From assembly GCA_034440575.1 (NCBI GenBank), contig JAOTOL010001458.1:771501-835500 (forward strand): DNA of 64,000 nucleotides, read 5' to 3'. The translations under genes were made by a program, and so were the position numbers. Numbering within the stretch: position 1 is the stretch's first letter; every line of letters begins with the position of its first letter. The notes under the pieces are model-generated. The model did not search any database and had not been told where the DNA came from. It saw nothing but the letters and a program-made list of their open reading frames with translations. The DNA comes from Imbricaverruca yamaguchii (lineage: Eukaryota; Arthropoda; Thecostraca; Neoverrucidae). Positions 23,737-35,540 of this stretch are shown piece by piece.

Positions 23737-25527
23737 GTGAGGCCGACAGCCTGCCGCACCAGGACGGCTACCACGTGTCCGGGGACCTGCTCAGGTGAGG
23801 CCGACAGCCTGCCGCACCAGGACGGCTACCACGTGTCCGGGGACCGTCAGGTGAGGCCGGCAGCCTGCCACACCGGGACGGCTACCACGTGTCCGGGGAC
23901 CTGCTCAGGTGAGGCCGACAGCCTGCCACACCGGTACGGCTACCACGTGTCCGGGGACCTGCTCAGGTGAGGCCGACAGCCTGCCGCACCAGGACGGCTA
24001 CCACGTGTCCGGGGACCTGCTCAGGTGAGGCCGACAGCCTGCCACACCGGTACGGCTACCACGTGTCCGGGGACCTGCTCAGGTGAGGCCGACAGCCTGC
24101 CACACCAGGACGGCTACCACGTGTCCGGGGACCTGCTCAGGTGAGGCCGACAGCCTGCCGCACCAGGACGGCTACCACGTGTCCGGGGACCTGCTCAGGT
24201 GAGGCCGACAGCCTGCCGCACCAGGACGGCTACCACGTGTCCGGGGACCTGCTCAGGTGAGGCCGGCAGCCTGCCACACCGGGACGGCTACCACGTGTCC
24301 GGGGACCTGCTCAGGTGAGGCCGACAGCCTGCCACACCGGTACGGCTACCACGTGTCCGGGGACCTGCTCAGGTGAGGCCGACAGCCTGCCGCACCAGGA
24401 CGGCTACCACGTGTCCGGGGACCTGCTCAGGTGAGGCCGACAGCCTGCCACACCGGTACGGCTACCACGTGTCCGGGGGACCTGCTCAGGTGAGGCCGAC
24501 AGCCTGCCACACCAGGACGGCTACCACGTGTCCGGGGACCTGCTCAGGTGAGGCCGACAGCCTGCCACACCGGTACGGCTACCACGTGTCCGGGGACCTG
24601 CTCAGGTGAGGCCGACAGCCTGCCGCACCAGGACGGCTACCACGTGTCCGGGGACCTGCTCAGGTGAGGCCGACAGCCTGCCACACCAGGACGGCTACCA
24701 CGTGTCCGGGGACCTGCTCAGGTGAGGCCGACAGCCTGCCACACCGGTACGGCTACCACGTGTCCGGGGACCGCTCAGGTGAGGCCGACAGCATGCCGCA
24801 CCAGGACGGCTACCACGTGTCCGGGGACCTGCTCAGGTGAGGCCGACAGCCTGCCACACCGGTACGGCTACCACGTGTCCGGGGACCTGCTCAGGTGAGG
24901 CCGACAGCCGCCACACCAGGACGGCTACCACGTGTCCGGGGACCGCTCAGGTGAGGCCGACAGCCTGCCACACCGGTACGGCTACCACGTGTCCGGGGAC
25001 CTGCTCAGGTGAGGCCGACAGCCTGCCGCACCAGGACGGCTACCACGTGTCCGGGGACCTGCTCAGGTGAGGCCGACAGCTGCCGCCAGGACGGCTACCA
25101 CGTGTCCGGGGACCTGCTCAGGTGAGGCCGACAGCCTGCCACACCGGTACGGCTACCACGTGTCCGGGGACCTGCTCAGGTGAGGCCGACAGCCTGCCAC
25201 ACCAGGACGGCTACCACGTGTCCGGGGACCTGCTCAGGTGAGGCCGACAGCCTGCCACACCGGGACGGCTACCACGTGTCCGGGGACCTGCTCAGGTGAG
25301 GCCGACAGCCTGCCACACCAGGACGGCTACCACGTGTCCGGGGACCTGCTCAGGTGAGGCCGACAGCCTGCCACACCAGGACGGCTACCACATTTCTGGA
25401 GACATGCTCAGGTGAGGCCGACAGTCTGCCACACCAGGACGGCTACCACATTTCTGGAGACATGCTCAGGTGAGGCCGACAGCCTGCCACACCAGGACGG
25501 CTACCACATTTCTGGAGACATGCTCAG
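23737..25527 (+). repeat. 58-bp minisatellite carrying an exon end and splice donor, about 31 copies
   Basis: The unit is GTGAGGCCGACAGCCTGCC, GCACCAGGACGGCTACCACG, TGTCCGGGGACCTGCTCAG. The last 42 bases of the unit are the last 42 bases of the exon 23544-23736, and the unit begins with its donor GTGAGG. 58 is not a multiple of three and each donor is followed by TGA in frame, so this is not a coding repeat. Most units contain the E-box CACGTG; the last three carry ACATTTCTGGAGACATG instead. Confidence 0.95.
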
Positions 25528-26054
25528 GCGAAGCTGGTCTTCAGCGCGGCTCTCATATGGTCCACGGGTTCGAGTTTTACGGTCGGTCCACAAGTTTCCT
25601 GTTGCGGTGTGGTGTCCGATGCTGTTTGTGGAGCATGCAGAAGCGCAGCTCGCCCCAGGCATCAGTCCAGCAACTCCAGTCTCTTACACTGGTACTTAGG
25701 TGCGTTATGTTCGTGTGGCCGGCGCTATCCGTGAATGGGTGGAATAGCTACCGAGCAGGTCAGCTGCTTATCGCCACGTGCGGCCGCGCTTCGCCTGCCA
25801 GCCGACTAGCGCGGCCGTGGTCTCAGGGTGACATGTTGGCACGCCATGTACAAAGGTCACAGTTATATTGTCATAACTCGAGATAGAGTAGATGGCAAAA
25901 TTATATTTTGAAACGTAGGAAGAACAGGTTTACTGCGGAAGTTTGAATCTCATACAGAACGAGATACTTCATATTTCAATGAAGTAGCTCGTTCATGACT
26001 TCCATTTCGTTATATTTTCCATTCGTGCTCGTACTGTTTTCAAAGCGGATACGT

Positions 26055-26112
26055 TGGGCGCTGTGTCACCGAAGCAGTCGATGCGCCCCTAAGCCCAAAT
26101 AACTAACTAACT
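26055..26112 (+). mobile_element. Micro-retroposon (58 bp) with target duplication
   Basis: TGGGCGCTGTGTCACCGAAG, CAGTCGATGCGCCCCTAAGC, then AAATAACTAACTAACT. Flanked by exact AAAGCGGATACGT (26042-26054, 26113-26125). Confidence 0.87.
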
Positions 26113-26765
26113 AAAGCGGATACGTGGTGTCAGTTGCATGGGTGCAGGAAGCTAGGTATGCTGGATGGCCAAAATGCACATATTTTGTCGACCGGTTGAG
26201 GGCACTCGGAAAAATTCCCAGTTGTGCCAGCTGTGGAAATGTCGGTCTTAGTGATCTTTGGTTTCGTGGTTCCGAGACTACGGTCTACAGCGCATACGTT
26301 GTGATCAATCCAGACCGCTGAAATCAATGTCTAATCAGCTGATTGAACATTGATAATGAGATTTGCGGGCTATTTTTCTTTCCTCGTAATATGACGCGCC
26401 ACAAAAACCCCAATAATCAATTAGTAACTCTCCTCATATTATCTTCCCCGTGTGGGCTTGACCTAGATGGACCCCTGTGACTCTTATTAAGTCCTAAAGG
26501 TGTATGACTTGATTACTTCATCAGGTCATTAACTATTAAACGGAAGTCATTCTTGCTCGTAGCTGGAGCTCGAGTCATTAATATAGTGCTGTTTTGCTCT
26601 ATTTCTCTGCCAATGAACGCCGGCTTAGTGTTTGATTTCTTCTGAAGTTTCACCGCCAATATGTCATTGACTCGGTCATTATTTGTGAAGGTTTCGTAGT
26701 CGAGTGCTGTAACTTGAGATACACGGTTCTTATTCCACTGAATCATGGTTCTGATTCATGATGAA

Positions 26766-28867
26766 TGGGGGGTAGTAGTCCAGGTGTAAGTTGCCCGCCT
26801 CACAATCGAGATATTGTTGGTTCGAGTCCAGGATGGGAATTCTGGGCCTCTCCTGGAGTATGGAGACCTAAGGACATTTTATTCTCCAGGATTGTGACTG
26901 CAAATGTTGAACTTTTTTATTCTCCAAATGAAACGTGCCAATTTATGGATGACATTTTGCTTCCAGGATCTCAGTACAGCTCCAACAATGCAGTTGCAGT
27001 TTCCAGTCCATCATACAAATTAGAAGCCTGGACAACAGAACAGAAGAGTATGGCATAGCAGGTCATAAGGCATGAAATGCAGGTTGCAGTCAATTGCCCA
27101 GGAATCATATCATGTTATATCAGAATACCTACAAGTTTGTGGTGGTTGTTTCGATTGCATTGTGCATGTGTCAAACAAACTATGTCCTGGCTCAGTCTAA
27201 GCCCCAATCAAGGCCGAACTCGCGGGGGGTTACTCAGGTAATCGTTGGTGTGCACGATGCCTCCAAATCCGAACGAAACAAAAGCATCGACATAGCATAG
27301 AAACAATAGAGAACAAAATAATGTAAATTTCGGAACTAGTTATTACCTCAGCCAATTACTCTCCAGGATATTTTCACACTGGCAGGACGGCGGCCCAGCA
27401 CAATCACTCTGTAACCACAGATGAATCGTCACTCGGCTTGCGCCAATCTCGTCTCATTCTAAATAACAAAGATATGAGGGATTAGGTTTTCGTATGTCTT
27501 CAGAATTCTGTCGAAATGACGCTTCAGAAGGAAATATTGGAATATACCACGATTCTTCTTCATAATTCCGGGAAATACTGGCGTTACACCAAAAATCTCC
27601 ATTACGAAACCTCTCGTATTGCTGCCATATCTTGCGACCATAGTGGAACTCGAAATATGCACAACGACGTCATATACTGCATATCGGACCCGGGTCCTGT
27701 TCTCCAGCCGCATTCCAATCGGAGACTACCGGAGAACGTAATTCTGGACATATCAGACAGTTTTCGTAATTCTGTTAATTTCATGAAATAGAGCATTCAA
27801 TTTCGAATTGAAGTGCATAAAATAGCACCGTGCGAACTTCATTTATGGCAGAAGACATTTTTTGGGAGCCATGTAAATGCTTCAAAATGCAAGACCTTGG
27901 GTTACTTTGGTATGAATTCCACCTCAATTCGCAAAACTAAAGTAACCCATCGGAAAGCATCTGAATAGTAGTTTAATCACTTCAGCAACTGCAGTAACTG
28001 TGCATGTCGTGTTTTACGTTCTCCGGGCCATTTATGGTCACAAATAGACGTCATTTAAAATAGTTACGAAAATATATATTTTATCATTTGACCACCCTTG
28101 GATACGTCGCCGTTGGACCGGACAATATCCGTACTAGGTAGGAGAATTAACAAATTATTGGGACGGTCTCGCCCGATTCATGTTTTGATCTAGGATAAAG
28201 ACAACGTAATTTCATGATTAGGAACATATATCTTCAGTGTATTGATTCCTATATAACTGAGAAAAAGGTAACACCGTATTGACGTATGAATTCCTATTAA
28301 AGGCGACAGGAATTGAGGTCAAGCAGCGGTCTTGAAATTGTGTAAATATTGCGTCATGTTTCAGCGACCACACTTTGACCGCGCGTTTCGCCTCGCTGCT
28401 TTGTCCCCTTCCTTTGGCAAGATCTTTGTCTCGATTGGTTGGGTATACTCGGGTTGGACAAGTTTTGAGGCTTTCCGGATAAAACCTAGTAAGTGCGAGT
28501 GAATTAAGTGGGCGTAATTGAAATGACTTAGGGTCCAGTAAATGGGTGTAAGTATGCTTGTAAGTAAGCGGCTTGTACGCTTTTCAGCATCATCTTTTGG
28601 GGGCTCCGACACCGTAGCTTTCTGTTTTTTTAGGGGGTGGGGTCCGAGGCCATTTTTTTATTCTCCGACTCCATGGGCAGAATATCTTTTTTCTTGGAGG
28701 GCTCCGATACAAATTTTTTATTCTCCGACTCCAGGTCGCGAACCACTTTTCCGCTGTTCGAGTCTCACATGTCGCTACTTTTCGCCCGCGGCCAATCGGC
28801 GTGAAAGATTAACGACACTACATGACTGAATGATAGTTTGTCGTAAAACCAACAACCAACCAACTGG
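26766..28867 (+). mobile_element. tRNA-Val-like SINE interrupted by hAT copy B
   Basis: The head (26766-26828) has A-box-like GTAGTCCAGGTGTAAG and B-box GGTTCGAGTC. The body resumes at 28757 with GCCAATCGGCGTGAAAGATT and ends in AACAACCAACCAAC. The whole, including the transposon, is bounded by TTCATGATGAA at 26755-26765 and 28868-28878, an 11-bp duplication from the original SINE insertion. This dates the SINE before the hAT element. Confidence 0.75.
26829..28756 (-). mobile_element. Non-autonomous hAT-like DNA transposon, copy B, nested in a SINE
   Basis: The same element as copy A in reverse orientation, about 1.93 kb. It starts CAGGATGGGAATTCTGGG and ends, reverse-complemented, CAGCGGAAAAGTGGTTCGC. 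It interrupts a tRNA-Val-like SINE inside its B-box; the 8-bp duplication TTCGAGTC (26821-26828 and 28757-28764) is part of that SINE. It lacks a transposase. Small differences from copy A (for example loss of TGG in the terminal repeat) show the two are not a recent segmental duplication. Confidence 0.85.
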
Positions 28868-28879
28868 TTCATGATGAAC

Positions 28880-31500
28880 CATGTAATGCATTTGTTTCCA
28901 GCCGAGTCAAGGTTCTGGTACATCTTTTTCCGGAAAGGCAATTTCTAGCACACCCAGTGGTAAGCCCATTTTGATACCATTTAATGACGACGAATTTGAA
29001 CATATCATCGGTCTAGCTATGCTCACCTCACCAGTATTTTATATCTGCTTACTCTATCTTGCTCCACCTGACCTCGAGCAGTGCGAGACATCGGAACAAA
29101 TTTTCGCTCTACATCCGACCAGTGACAGTGAGTGTTTCTGACCACCAAACTGTTGCATGGCCCTGCTATCAGCTTTGCCAGTGAGCGTTTCATGATCTCG
29201 TAGCACTGGGAAGCGCATTTTATTCCTTGCCATTTTTACAATCAATGTCTTATTGAACCCTTCGCTTAAGGCTTGAGACGGGCAGACATGTGTCAGGCCT
29301 CGCCTGCTGACTATGACCCAGGAATGGATAAGATGGCCACGGCAGCTGAAATCCGCTGTCAATTTAACGGAGCAGTAGGCTCCCGATTGGAACCAACTAC
29401 ATACGAGAATGCCCCTGATGTATTTCGTATGTGAGGCAAGCTGCTTGGTCTCTCGATTAGCCTCGGCAGAGGCAGGCTGTTGGTGTTCGAGACGGGATAC
29501 AGGTAGCTCGTAGCATATAGTTTTGTACATCACACTTGTCGTTCCACTTCCTTACGCGCTCCTTTTGCTTATGTTTCACCCCCGTGTGATGCTACAGTCA
29601 TGCCAAGTTTGTAAAAATGGACTATAATCTGACACCAAGTGCGAGTGATGGTCAGTGGATACATGCTAGCTCCGCCAAAGTGTCTCCACCAATAAACGTC
29701 GCTGGACGTTATTTTTGAAACGTGCGATTCCGTCCAACACCCTATTTTGTATCCTTGTTTGTATAAATAAAGAAGCTCGGACATCCGTTGATATGGTGGC
29801 CTGTCAATACAAACATCTAGCATATATTTCACATCACACACGCACCATTTTCATTTATATAGCATGCACTCCATCATACTAGCGAGTAATTCTCGACATC
29901 CTTCACGCTTTCTACAGATACATAAATTGATTTTATCGTTTCGGCAGATTTTTAGCGATCAGTGCACGGTCAGTGCAAATGCTCCTGCGAATGGCGTTAC
30001 TCAATCTAATGTTCCAGGTACATTCACCAATTAGCCTCCGTCCTGATGTAGTTCCACCAGTCCTCACCCGTCTCTCTTACGTAAGGCCACCAGTCCTCGC
30101 CGGCTTGTACCATGTATGGCCACCAGTCCTCAGCTGTCCGCTTTACACAGAGCCAGCAGTACTCGCCGGTTTCCTTCACGTAAGGCCACCAGTCCTCACC
30201 TGACTGCCGTACGTAATACCACCAGTCCTCGCATGCCTGCTGCATGCAAGGCCAACTATCTGCTACTCCTCCCACAAAAAGCCGCCAAACGTTGGCTATG
30301 CTTCTTTCCAAGTGTGGCCACCACTCATAAATGCGGTGCTCGACATATATCAGCCAGTCCTCCATGCAAGCCACCAACAATTCCACGCACTTCCGGAGGC
30401 ACATCTGTTGCTGCGGTGGTATGGCAGGTGCGGGGGTACCTGCCCACTGACACGTCAATCATGACTCCTTCCACTGTGCTGTTCAATAGCCGTGTCCGTG
30501 CAGCTTTGAAACGTCAACGCCTGCCCTTGACTGGGGCTCTGGATATTTTCCTCGTCGCTCTAATGTATGTAAGAATGTCGTCTGAGAAGTGCTTCCTTCA
30601 TTTCAGCGCTATGTAGGCGATGCTAAAATGACATTTCAGCGTCCGCTCTTGTTGACTGCGTTATTCGGGAAGAGTGCTGAACCGTTTGGCCAAGCTACAA
30701 AGCAATATCTATGTCTGACGTCATCTGAAAAGAACACAGACACACATGGGCCAACGACCACGTCAGACCGTAGCGTACCGGCTGGTACCAGCCAAGGCCT
30801 GTACCAGCCGAACCCAACGTCGCCTGCCAAACCTGTCAGATTGACTTGCAAACATCTTGCAGTTTGTATTTTCTGGGCAAACCCGTGCGCTGTTAATTCG
30901 ACAAAGCCTCTGCCGCGCAGTTTCTCTGAGGTAGCCTGACCAGTGAGTGAGACGTTTTTTTAGGTCAGAAATAATGCTCCGAATGTGTGAGGATCGTTTT
31001 ACGAGAACGGCCTGTGCTAAGCGAAGCTTGTTGCATCGATCGTCGCTGTACTCACCGCCCGATCGGGAAATTCCAGTTCACAGAAAGTGTAGCGTGCCGC
31101 CGCCGCACCGGTAGCCACACGGTTCAGGTAGCCTAAGCCCTTCCCGATTCGGTCGGCAGCCGGACATAGCCCTCGCCAGGCCTGCCTGAAGATCCACCTT
31201 CTCGGGGTCCGTGGGCGAGGAAGCAGGTTCTTGATAGCCCCCGCTCTTACTTCCGACCCATCTGCATCAGATGGAATGAAATGCAAAACGCAGTTGGAAA
31301 GCGCTTGCCATGAAGAACCAAAATATACCAACGTTTTGTATTTTAGTCGATGGTGAGCACACCAGAGGTCATACTAGACCAACTTACGGGTGTAGCAGTG
31401 TATTAATCACAATATTTATAGACTGCCTATTGGGAAAGTTTCGCTTTTGTTAAGGTTTTGCATTTTAATTCTTCCACACACTAACTCACAAATACTACTT
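28880..31500. other. Intergenic, apart from the W-rich ORF
   Basis: Reverse ORFs at 29054-29533 (159 residues), 29569-29841 (90) and 31017-31331 (104) were read and match no family I know. Their composition is not clearly coding. Confidence 0.35.
30024..30458 (-). CDS. Tryptophan-rich 11-residue repeat ORF, unrecognised
   Basis: A 144-codon ORF. Its C-terminal two thirds consists of 11-residue units of the form EDWWPYVRETG: EDWWYYVRQSG, EDWWPYVKETG, EYCWLCVKRTA, EDWWPYMVQAG, EDWWPYVRETG, EDWWNYIRTEA. Upstream units are diverged but keep the aromatic positions (MEDWLIYVEHR, YEWWPHLERS, NVWRLFVGGVA, DSWPCMQQAC). There is no signal peptide and I recognise no family. A 33-bp DNA repeat is open in any frame that lacks stops, so the reading may be fortuitous, but conservation of Trp in the diverged units argues for past coding. 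It could be one exon of a - strand gene. Confidence 0.3.
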   Translation of the reverse strand: MTCQWAGTPAPAIPPQQQMCLRKCVELLVACMEDWLIYVEHRIYEWWPHLERSIANVWRLFVGGVADSWPCMQQACEDWWYYVRQSGEDWWPYVKETGEYCWLCVKRTAEDWWPYMVQAGEDWWPYVRETGEDWWNYIRTEANW

Positions 31501-31514
31501 TTGTGAAATAGTAT

Positions 31515-31586
31515 ATGTACATATATTTGTGTGTGTATATATGTGTATATATGCACACACAAATTTATATATATATATATGTATAT

Positions 31587-31662
<76 letters not shown>
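31515..31662. repeat. TA microsatellite
   Basis: A nearly pure (TA)n run of about 40 copies, preceded by imperfect TGTATATATG repeats. Confidence 0.97.
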
Positions 31663-31663
<1 letters not shown>

Positions 31664-32739
31664 GACAGTCATTGCCACGGTGATGTGCGTCTTTTCACAT
31701 AAACATTTCGATGCTTGTTTGCATTGACTGATTAAGGTAAATAGGTTAAGGTCTCGTGACCTCCGATATTGCATCAACTTCTTACTTTTAGTCCTTCATC
31801 GTTCTCCATAGCAATAGTAAAAGGAAATTAAATGGAAAATCCAATATCGTGGCAAACTCATCGATAGACAGACGGTAAACTCATTTCAAACTCGAGGCGA
31901 TGCGAGTGATGCGTGAACTAGGCCACAACGCACATTTTGCTACTCTAAACCGCAGGCATTGCATGCATTCCCAACTTATTTAATGCTGCAATGTTACAAT
32001 ATATCACTAAATGTCAATATCACATCCCAATCGAATTAGCCCGCATGTGATGTCTGCGGCGCAGAAACCGACGCGTTGGTCACATCGGCTCTAGTTTGAA
32101 TTGAGGTAACTGTCGACGAGTTTTCCACCAAATCGTATTTTTCCCACTTCATTTCATTTTACTACTGCTATGAATAACATTGGCGGATTCATGGCCACCT
32201 ATAGATGCCAGACATGCGGACCGAGCTTGCCCCCCCCAACTCCATCACGACGCACGAGCTAAACAAAATGGCCACCGATGGATTCCTCATGTGCAGACCG
32301 ACTTCGCCCGCCCGTTTCACATCTGTGTGCGCGTAGAGCCACTCGCCTGCAGTCGTCCGAAGCACACCTACCGCCGCTCATTGTCTCGCATCTGTGTGCG
32401 CCTGCAGTCGTCCGAAGCACACCTAGTCTCTCTGTGCTCACCGACAGGCAGCCGAAACACTCACGATATATTGCACAATAAACGCCCTGATATATTGCGC
32501 AACCAATATTTTTCGGCATTGTCGTATTTCGTGTCGTGGTATAGTTTTTTTTTTACATTATGCAAGGTGCAGTTTGCGTGGATAACTAATGAAAAGCATG
32601 TTGTCTGGAGAGTCTCACTACACTATTTATTTATTTATCGATCTGGAAATTGCATATTGTGTGGCACTCAATATGCAATATTGTGGTTTCCTTAAAGCAT
32701 TGGGCACACAGTTTAGCTCAGTCTCGAGGAGGGCGTGCT

Positions 32740-32895
32740 GTGGGGACGAGTAGTCTAGGGGTAAGTTGCTCGTCTCAATCGAAAGGTTGTGTGTTCGAGT
32801 CTCACCCGTCGCTACTCTTCGCCCGCGACCAATCGGCGTGAGAGATTGGCGACGCTACATGACTCAACGGTCGATGTGTCGTAAAAATCAACAGC
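32740..32895 (+). mobile_element. tRNA-Val-like SINE
   Basis: A full-length copy with A-box, B-box and body; a few bases of the anticodon arm are missing relative to the others. Flanks CGAGGAGGGCGTGCT and CGAAGAGGGCCTGCT form a 15-bp duplication with two differences. It lies just upstream of the CpG-rich segment. Confidence 0.8.
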
Positions 32896-32999
32896 CGAAG
32901 AGGGCCTGCTCACATTCCCGCACAACTCCCCACCGCTCCATGAACAACACATGGCAGTGCCGCAGTTCCAGCTAGTAGAACCGTTCGGCTGCGGCCGGT

Positions 33000-33453
33000 A
33001 GAGCCGTTCCGAGCCGGCGGCGGCGCGCCGTACCTCGGGCCGTGCACGCTCTAATCCCCGGCAAGGTCAGCGCCGGTGCGGTGCCGTGCCGGCGGACGCG
33101 CGGGCATGGCACCGGCGTGGTCACGTGACCTGCGCCCCGCGCCCGGCGACCGGGTGGCGGCGGCGGCGGCGGCGGGAGCTGGCGTCGTCACGTGACGTGC
33201 GCCGCACACAGAGAGATAGAGGGGGGGGGGGCGATATTTACGGCGGCGGGGGGCGATATTTACGGCGGCGGTGGGAGTTGGTGTTGGCCGGCCCCGCCGT
33301 GAGCAGGCTGTGCAGTTTTGAAATTGTGTGTAAGTTCCGGGATCTGCGTGGCAGGCGCCAGTTCAACCGGCCGCTTAGGCTGCAGGCTCGTCGCACGGGT
33401 ATTATTGCGTCGTAGTGGGCTGTTTTTGGCAACGCAGGCCTGTTCCTACGCAG
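33000..33453 (+). promoter_or_regulatory. CpG-rich candidate promoter and 5' non-coding exon
   Basis: A CpG-dense island between AT-rich blocks. It holds two E-box palindromes, GGTCACGTGACC (33119-33130) and GTCACGTGAC (33187-33196), plus a duplicated GGGCGATATTTACGGCGGCG segment (about 33231-33270). It ends at a consensus splice donor TACGCAG|GTGAGG (33454). The next good acceptor before a recognised start codon is at 42993, so this could be the smaug promoter with an untranslated first exon. That link is inference; no TATA box or open frame supports it directly. Confidence 0.4.
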
Positions 33454-33936
33454 GTGAGGTGGCCCTGCGGCGGTAGGCGTGAAGGGGGTGGGGGGGGGGC
33501 GCTCTGAACTGTGCCGGCGCGTATCTCGGCAGCCACAGGCAGCCACACAAAGGCAGCCGCCCAGACGTGCTTATCGGCCCGGTGTCTGGCGCTGGCGCCA
33601 ACTACCACCGACACTGACACTCGGCTGGCGACAACTGACACTGACACTGACACCGGCACCGGCACTGACACTGACACTCGCCCGCCCAGCCTGTATCGAT
33701 ATTCCAGGACCCACCACATGTTTGGTGGCAGAGTGCAGGCGTCGAGAGTTTCGGTGCTTTTAGGTTGAGTCTGGTCATAAGATTTTGCCACATCTATATT
33801 TAGGAGTATTGCATAGCTGTTTAGTTTTATCTCAGTTAAGTTATCGGTTGTCGGCGAATGCATTGGTATCCAGTTTATACATGAGGTCCAGACGCAACCT
33901 CATGTATAAACATGAGGTCATGAGGTCCAACGGCTG

Positions 33937-35105
33937 ATGCGCACGCGTATTCAGCTGCACAGCCGTCCCAGTGTGGACTATACCGCGTATTCAGCTGCAC
34001 AGCCGTCCCAGTGTGGACTATGCCGCGTATACAGCTGCATAGCCGTCCCAGTGTGGACTATACCGCGTATACAGCTGCACAGCCGTCCCAGTGTGGACTA
34101 TACCGCGTATACAGCTGCACAGCCGTCCCAGTGTGGACTATGCCGCGTATACAGCTGCATAGCCGTCCCAGTGTGGACTATACCGCGTATACAGCTGCAT
34201 AGCCGTCCCAGTGTGGACTATGCCGCGTATACAGCTGCAGAGCTGTCCCAGTGTGGACTATACCGTGTATGCAGCTGCACAGCTGTCCCAGTGTGGACTA
34301 TACCGCGTATTCAGCTGCACAGCTGTCCCAGTGTGGACTATACCGCGTATACAGCTGCATAGCCGTCCCAGTGTGGACTATACCGCGTATACAGCTGCAC
34401 AGCTGTCCCAGTGTGGACTATACCGCGTATACAGCTGCACAGCTGTCCCAGGTGGACTACCGGTAGTGTGGACTATACCGTGTATACAGCTGCATAGCTG
34501 TCCCAGTGACTGTTCGTGGCGATGCTATATCGCGTATACAGCTGCATAGCCGTCCCAGTGTGGACTATACCGCGTATTCAGCTGCACAGCCGTCCCAGTG
34601 TGGACTATACCGCGTATACAGCTGCACAGCCGTCCCAGTGTGGACTATACCGCGTATACAGCTGCATAGCTGTCCCAGTGTGGACTATACCGCGTATCGA
34701 GCTGCACAGCGTCCCAGTGTGGACTATACCGCGTATTCAGCTGCACAGCCGTCCCAGTGTGGACTATACCGCGTATTCAGCTGCACAGCCGTCCCAGTGT
34801 GGACTATGCCGCGTATACAGCTGCATAGCCGTCCCAGTGTGGACTATACCGCGTATACAGCTGCACAGCTGTCCCAGTGTGGACTATACCGCGTATACAG
34901 CTGCACAGCCGTCCCAGTGTGGACTATACCGCGTATTCAGCTGCACAGCCGTCCCAGTGTGGACTATGCCGATTGTACAGCTGCACAGCTGTCCCAGTGT
35001 GGACTATGCCGCGTATACAGCTGCACAGCCGTCCCAGTGTGGACTATGCCGATTGTACAGCTGCACAGCTGTCCCAGTGTGGACTATACCTTGTATACAG
35101 TCGCA
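33937..35105 (+). repeat. 40-bp minisatellite, about 29 copies
   Basis: The unit is GCGTATACAGCTGCACAGCC followed by GTCCCAGTGTGGACTATACC. CAGCTG (E-box) occurs in each unit. One or two units are rearranged near 34450-34530. Confidence 0.95.
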
Positions 35106-35120
35106 CAGCTGCCGACGCAG

Positions 35121-35163
35121 GAGTTCGCCACCAGCACGAGCTGCAGCCAGCCCACTCGCTACG
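35121..35163 (+). CDS. Possible microexon at the end of a minisatellite
   Basis: After the acceptor-like GCCGACGCAG, 43 nt read EFATSTSCSQPTRY with 13 of 14 codons ending in G or C, then a donor-like TACG|GTGGGT. The position, at the edge of a tandem array, is like that of several smaug exons. Entry would be phase 0 and exit phase 1, which does not fit smaug exon 1. Weak evidence. Confidence 0.18.
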
Positions 35164-35274
35164 GTGGGTGGAGTCACTCGAGTATCCCCACATGGGCCGG
35201 GTCACTGTGGCCAGGTCACTGGCCAGATTACCGCGTCAGGTCACTACAGTTGGACAGCGGAACCAAGTCACTGC

Positions 35275-35540
35275 GTCAGGCCACTGCAGTAGGGCAGTGG
35301 CTTCAGGCCACTGTGGTAGGGCAGCGGTACCAGGGCACTGTGGTAGGGCAGCGGTACCAGGGCACTGTGGTAGGGCAGCGGCGCCAGGCCACTGTGGTAG
35401 GGCAGCGGTACCAGGCCACTGTGGTAGGGCAGCGGTACCAGGCCACTGTGGTAGGGCAGCGGCGTCAGGCCACTGTGGTAGGGCAGCGGCGCCAGGCCAC
35501 TGTGGTAGGGCAGCGGAGCCAGGGCACTGTGGAAAAGTGG
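35275..35540 (+). repeat. 27-bp minisatellite, about 10 copies (left part)
   Basis: The unit is GGTAGGGCAGCGGTACCAGG followed by CCACTGT. The same unit reappears at 38925-39340. Confidence 0.93.

Noticed and set aside
23737..25527. Possible CRISPR-like array
   Set aside because: The 58-bp units are contiguous with no unique spacers, and the context is eukaryotic exon and intron sequence.
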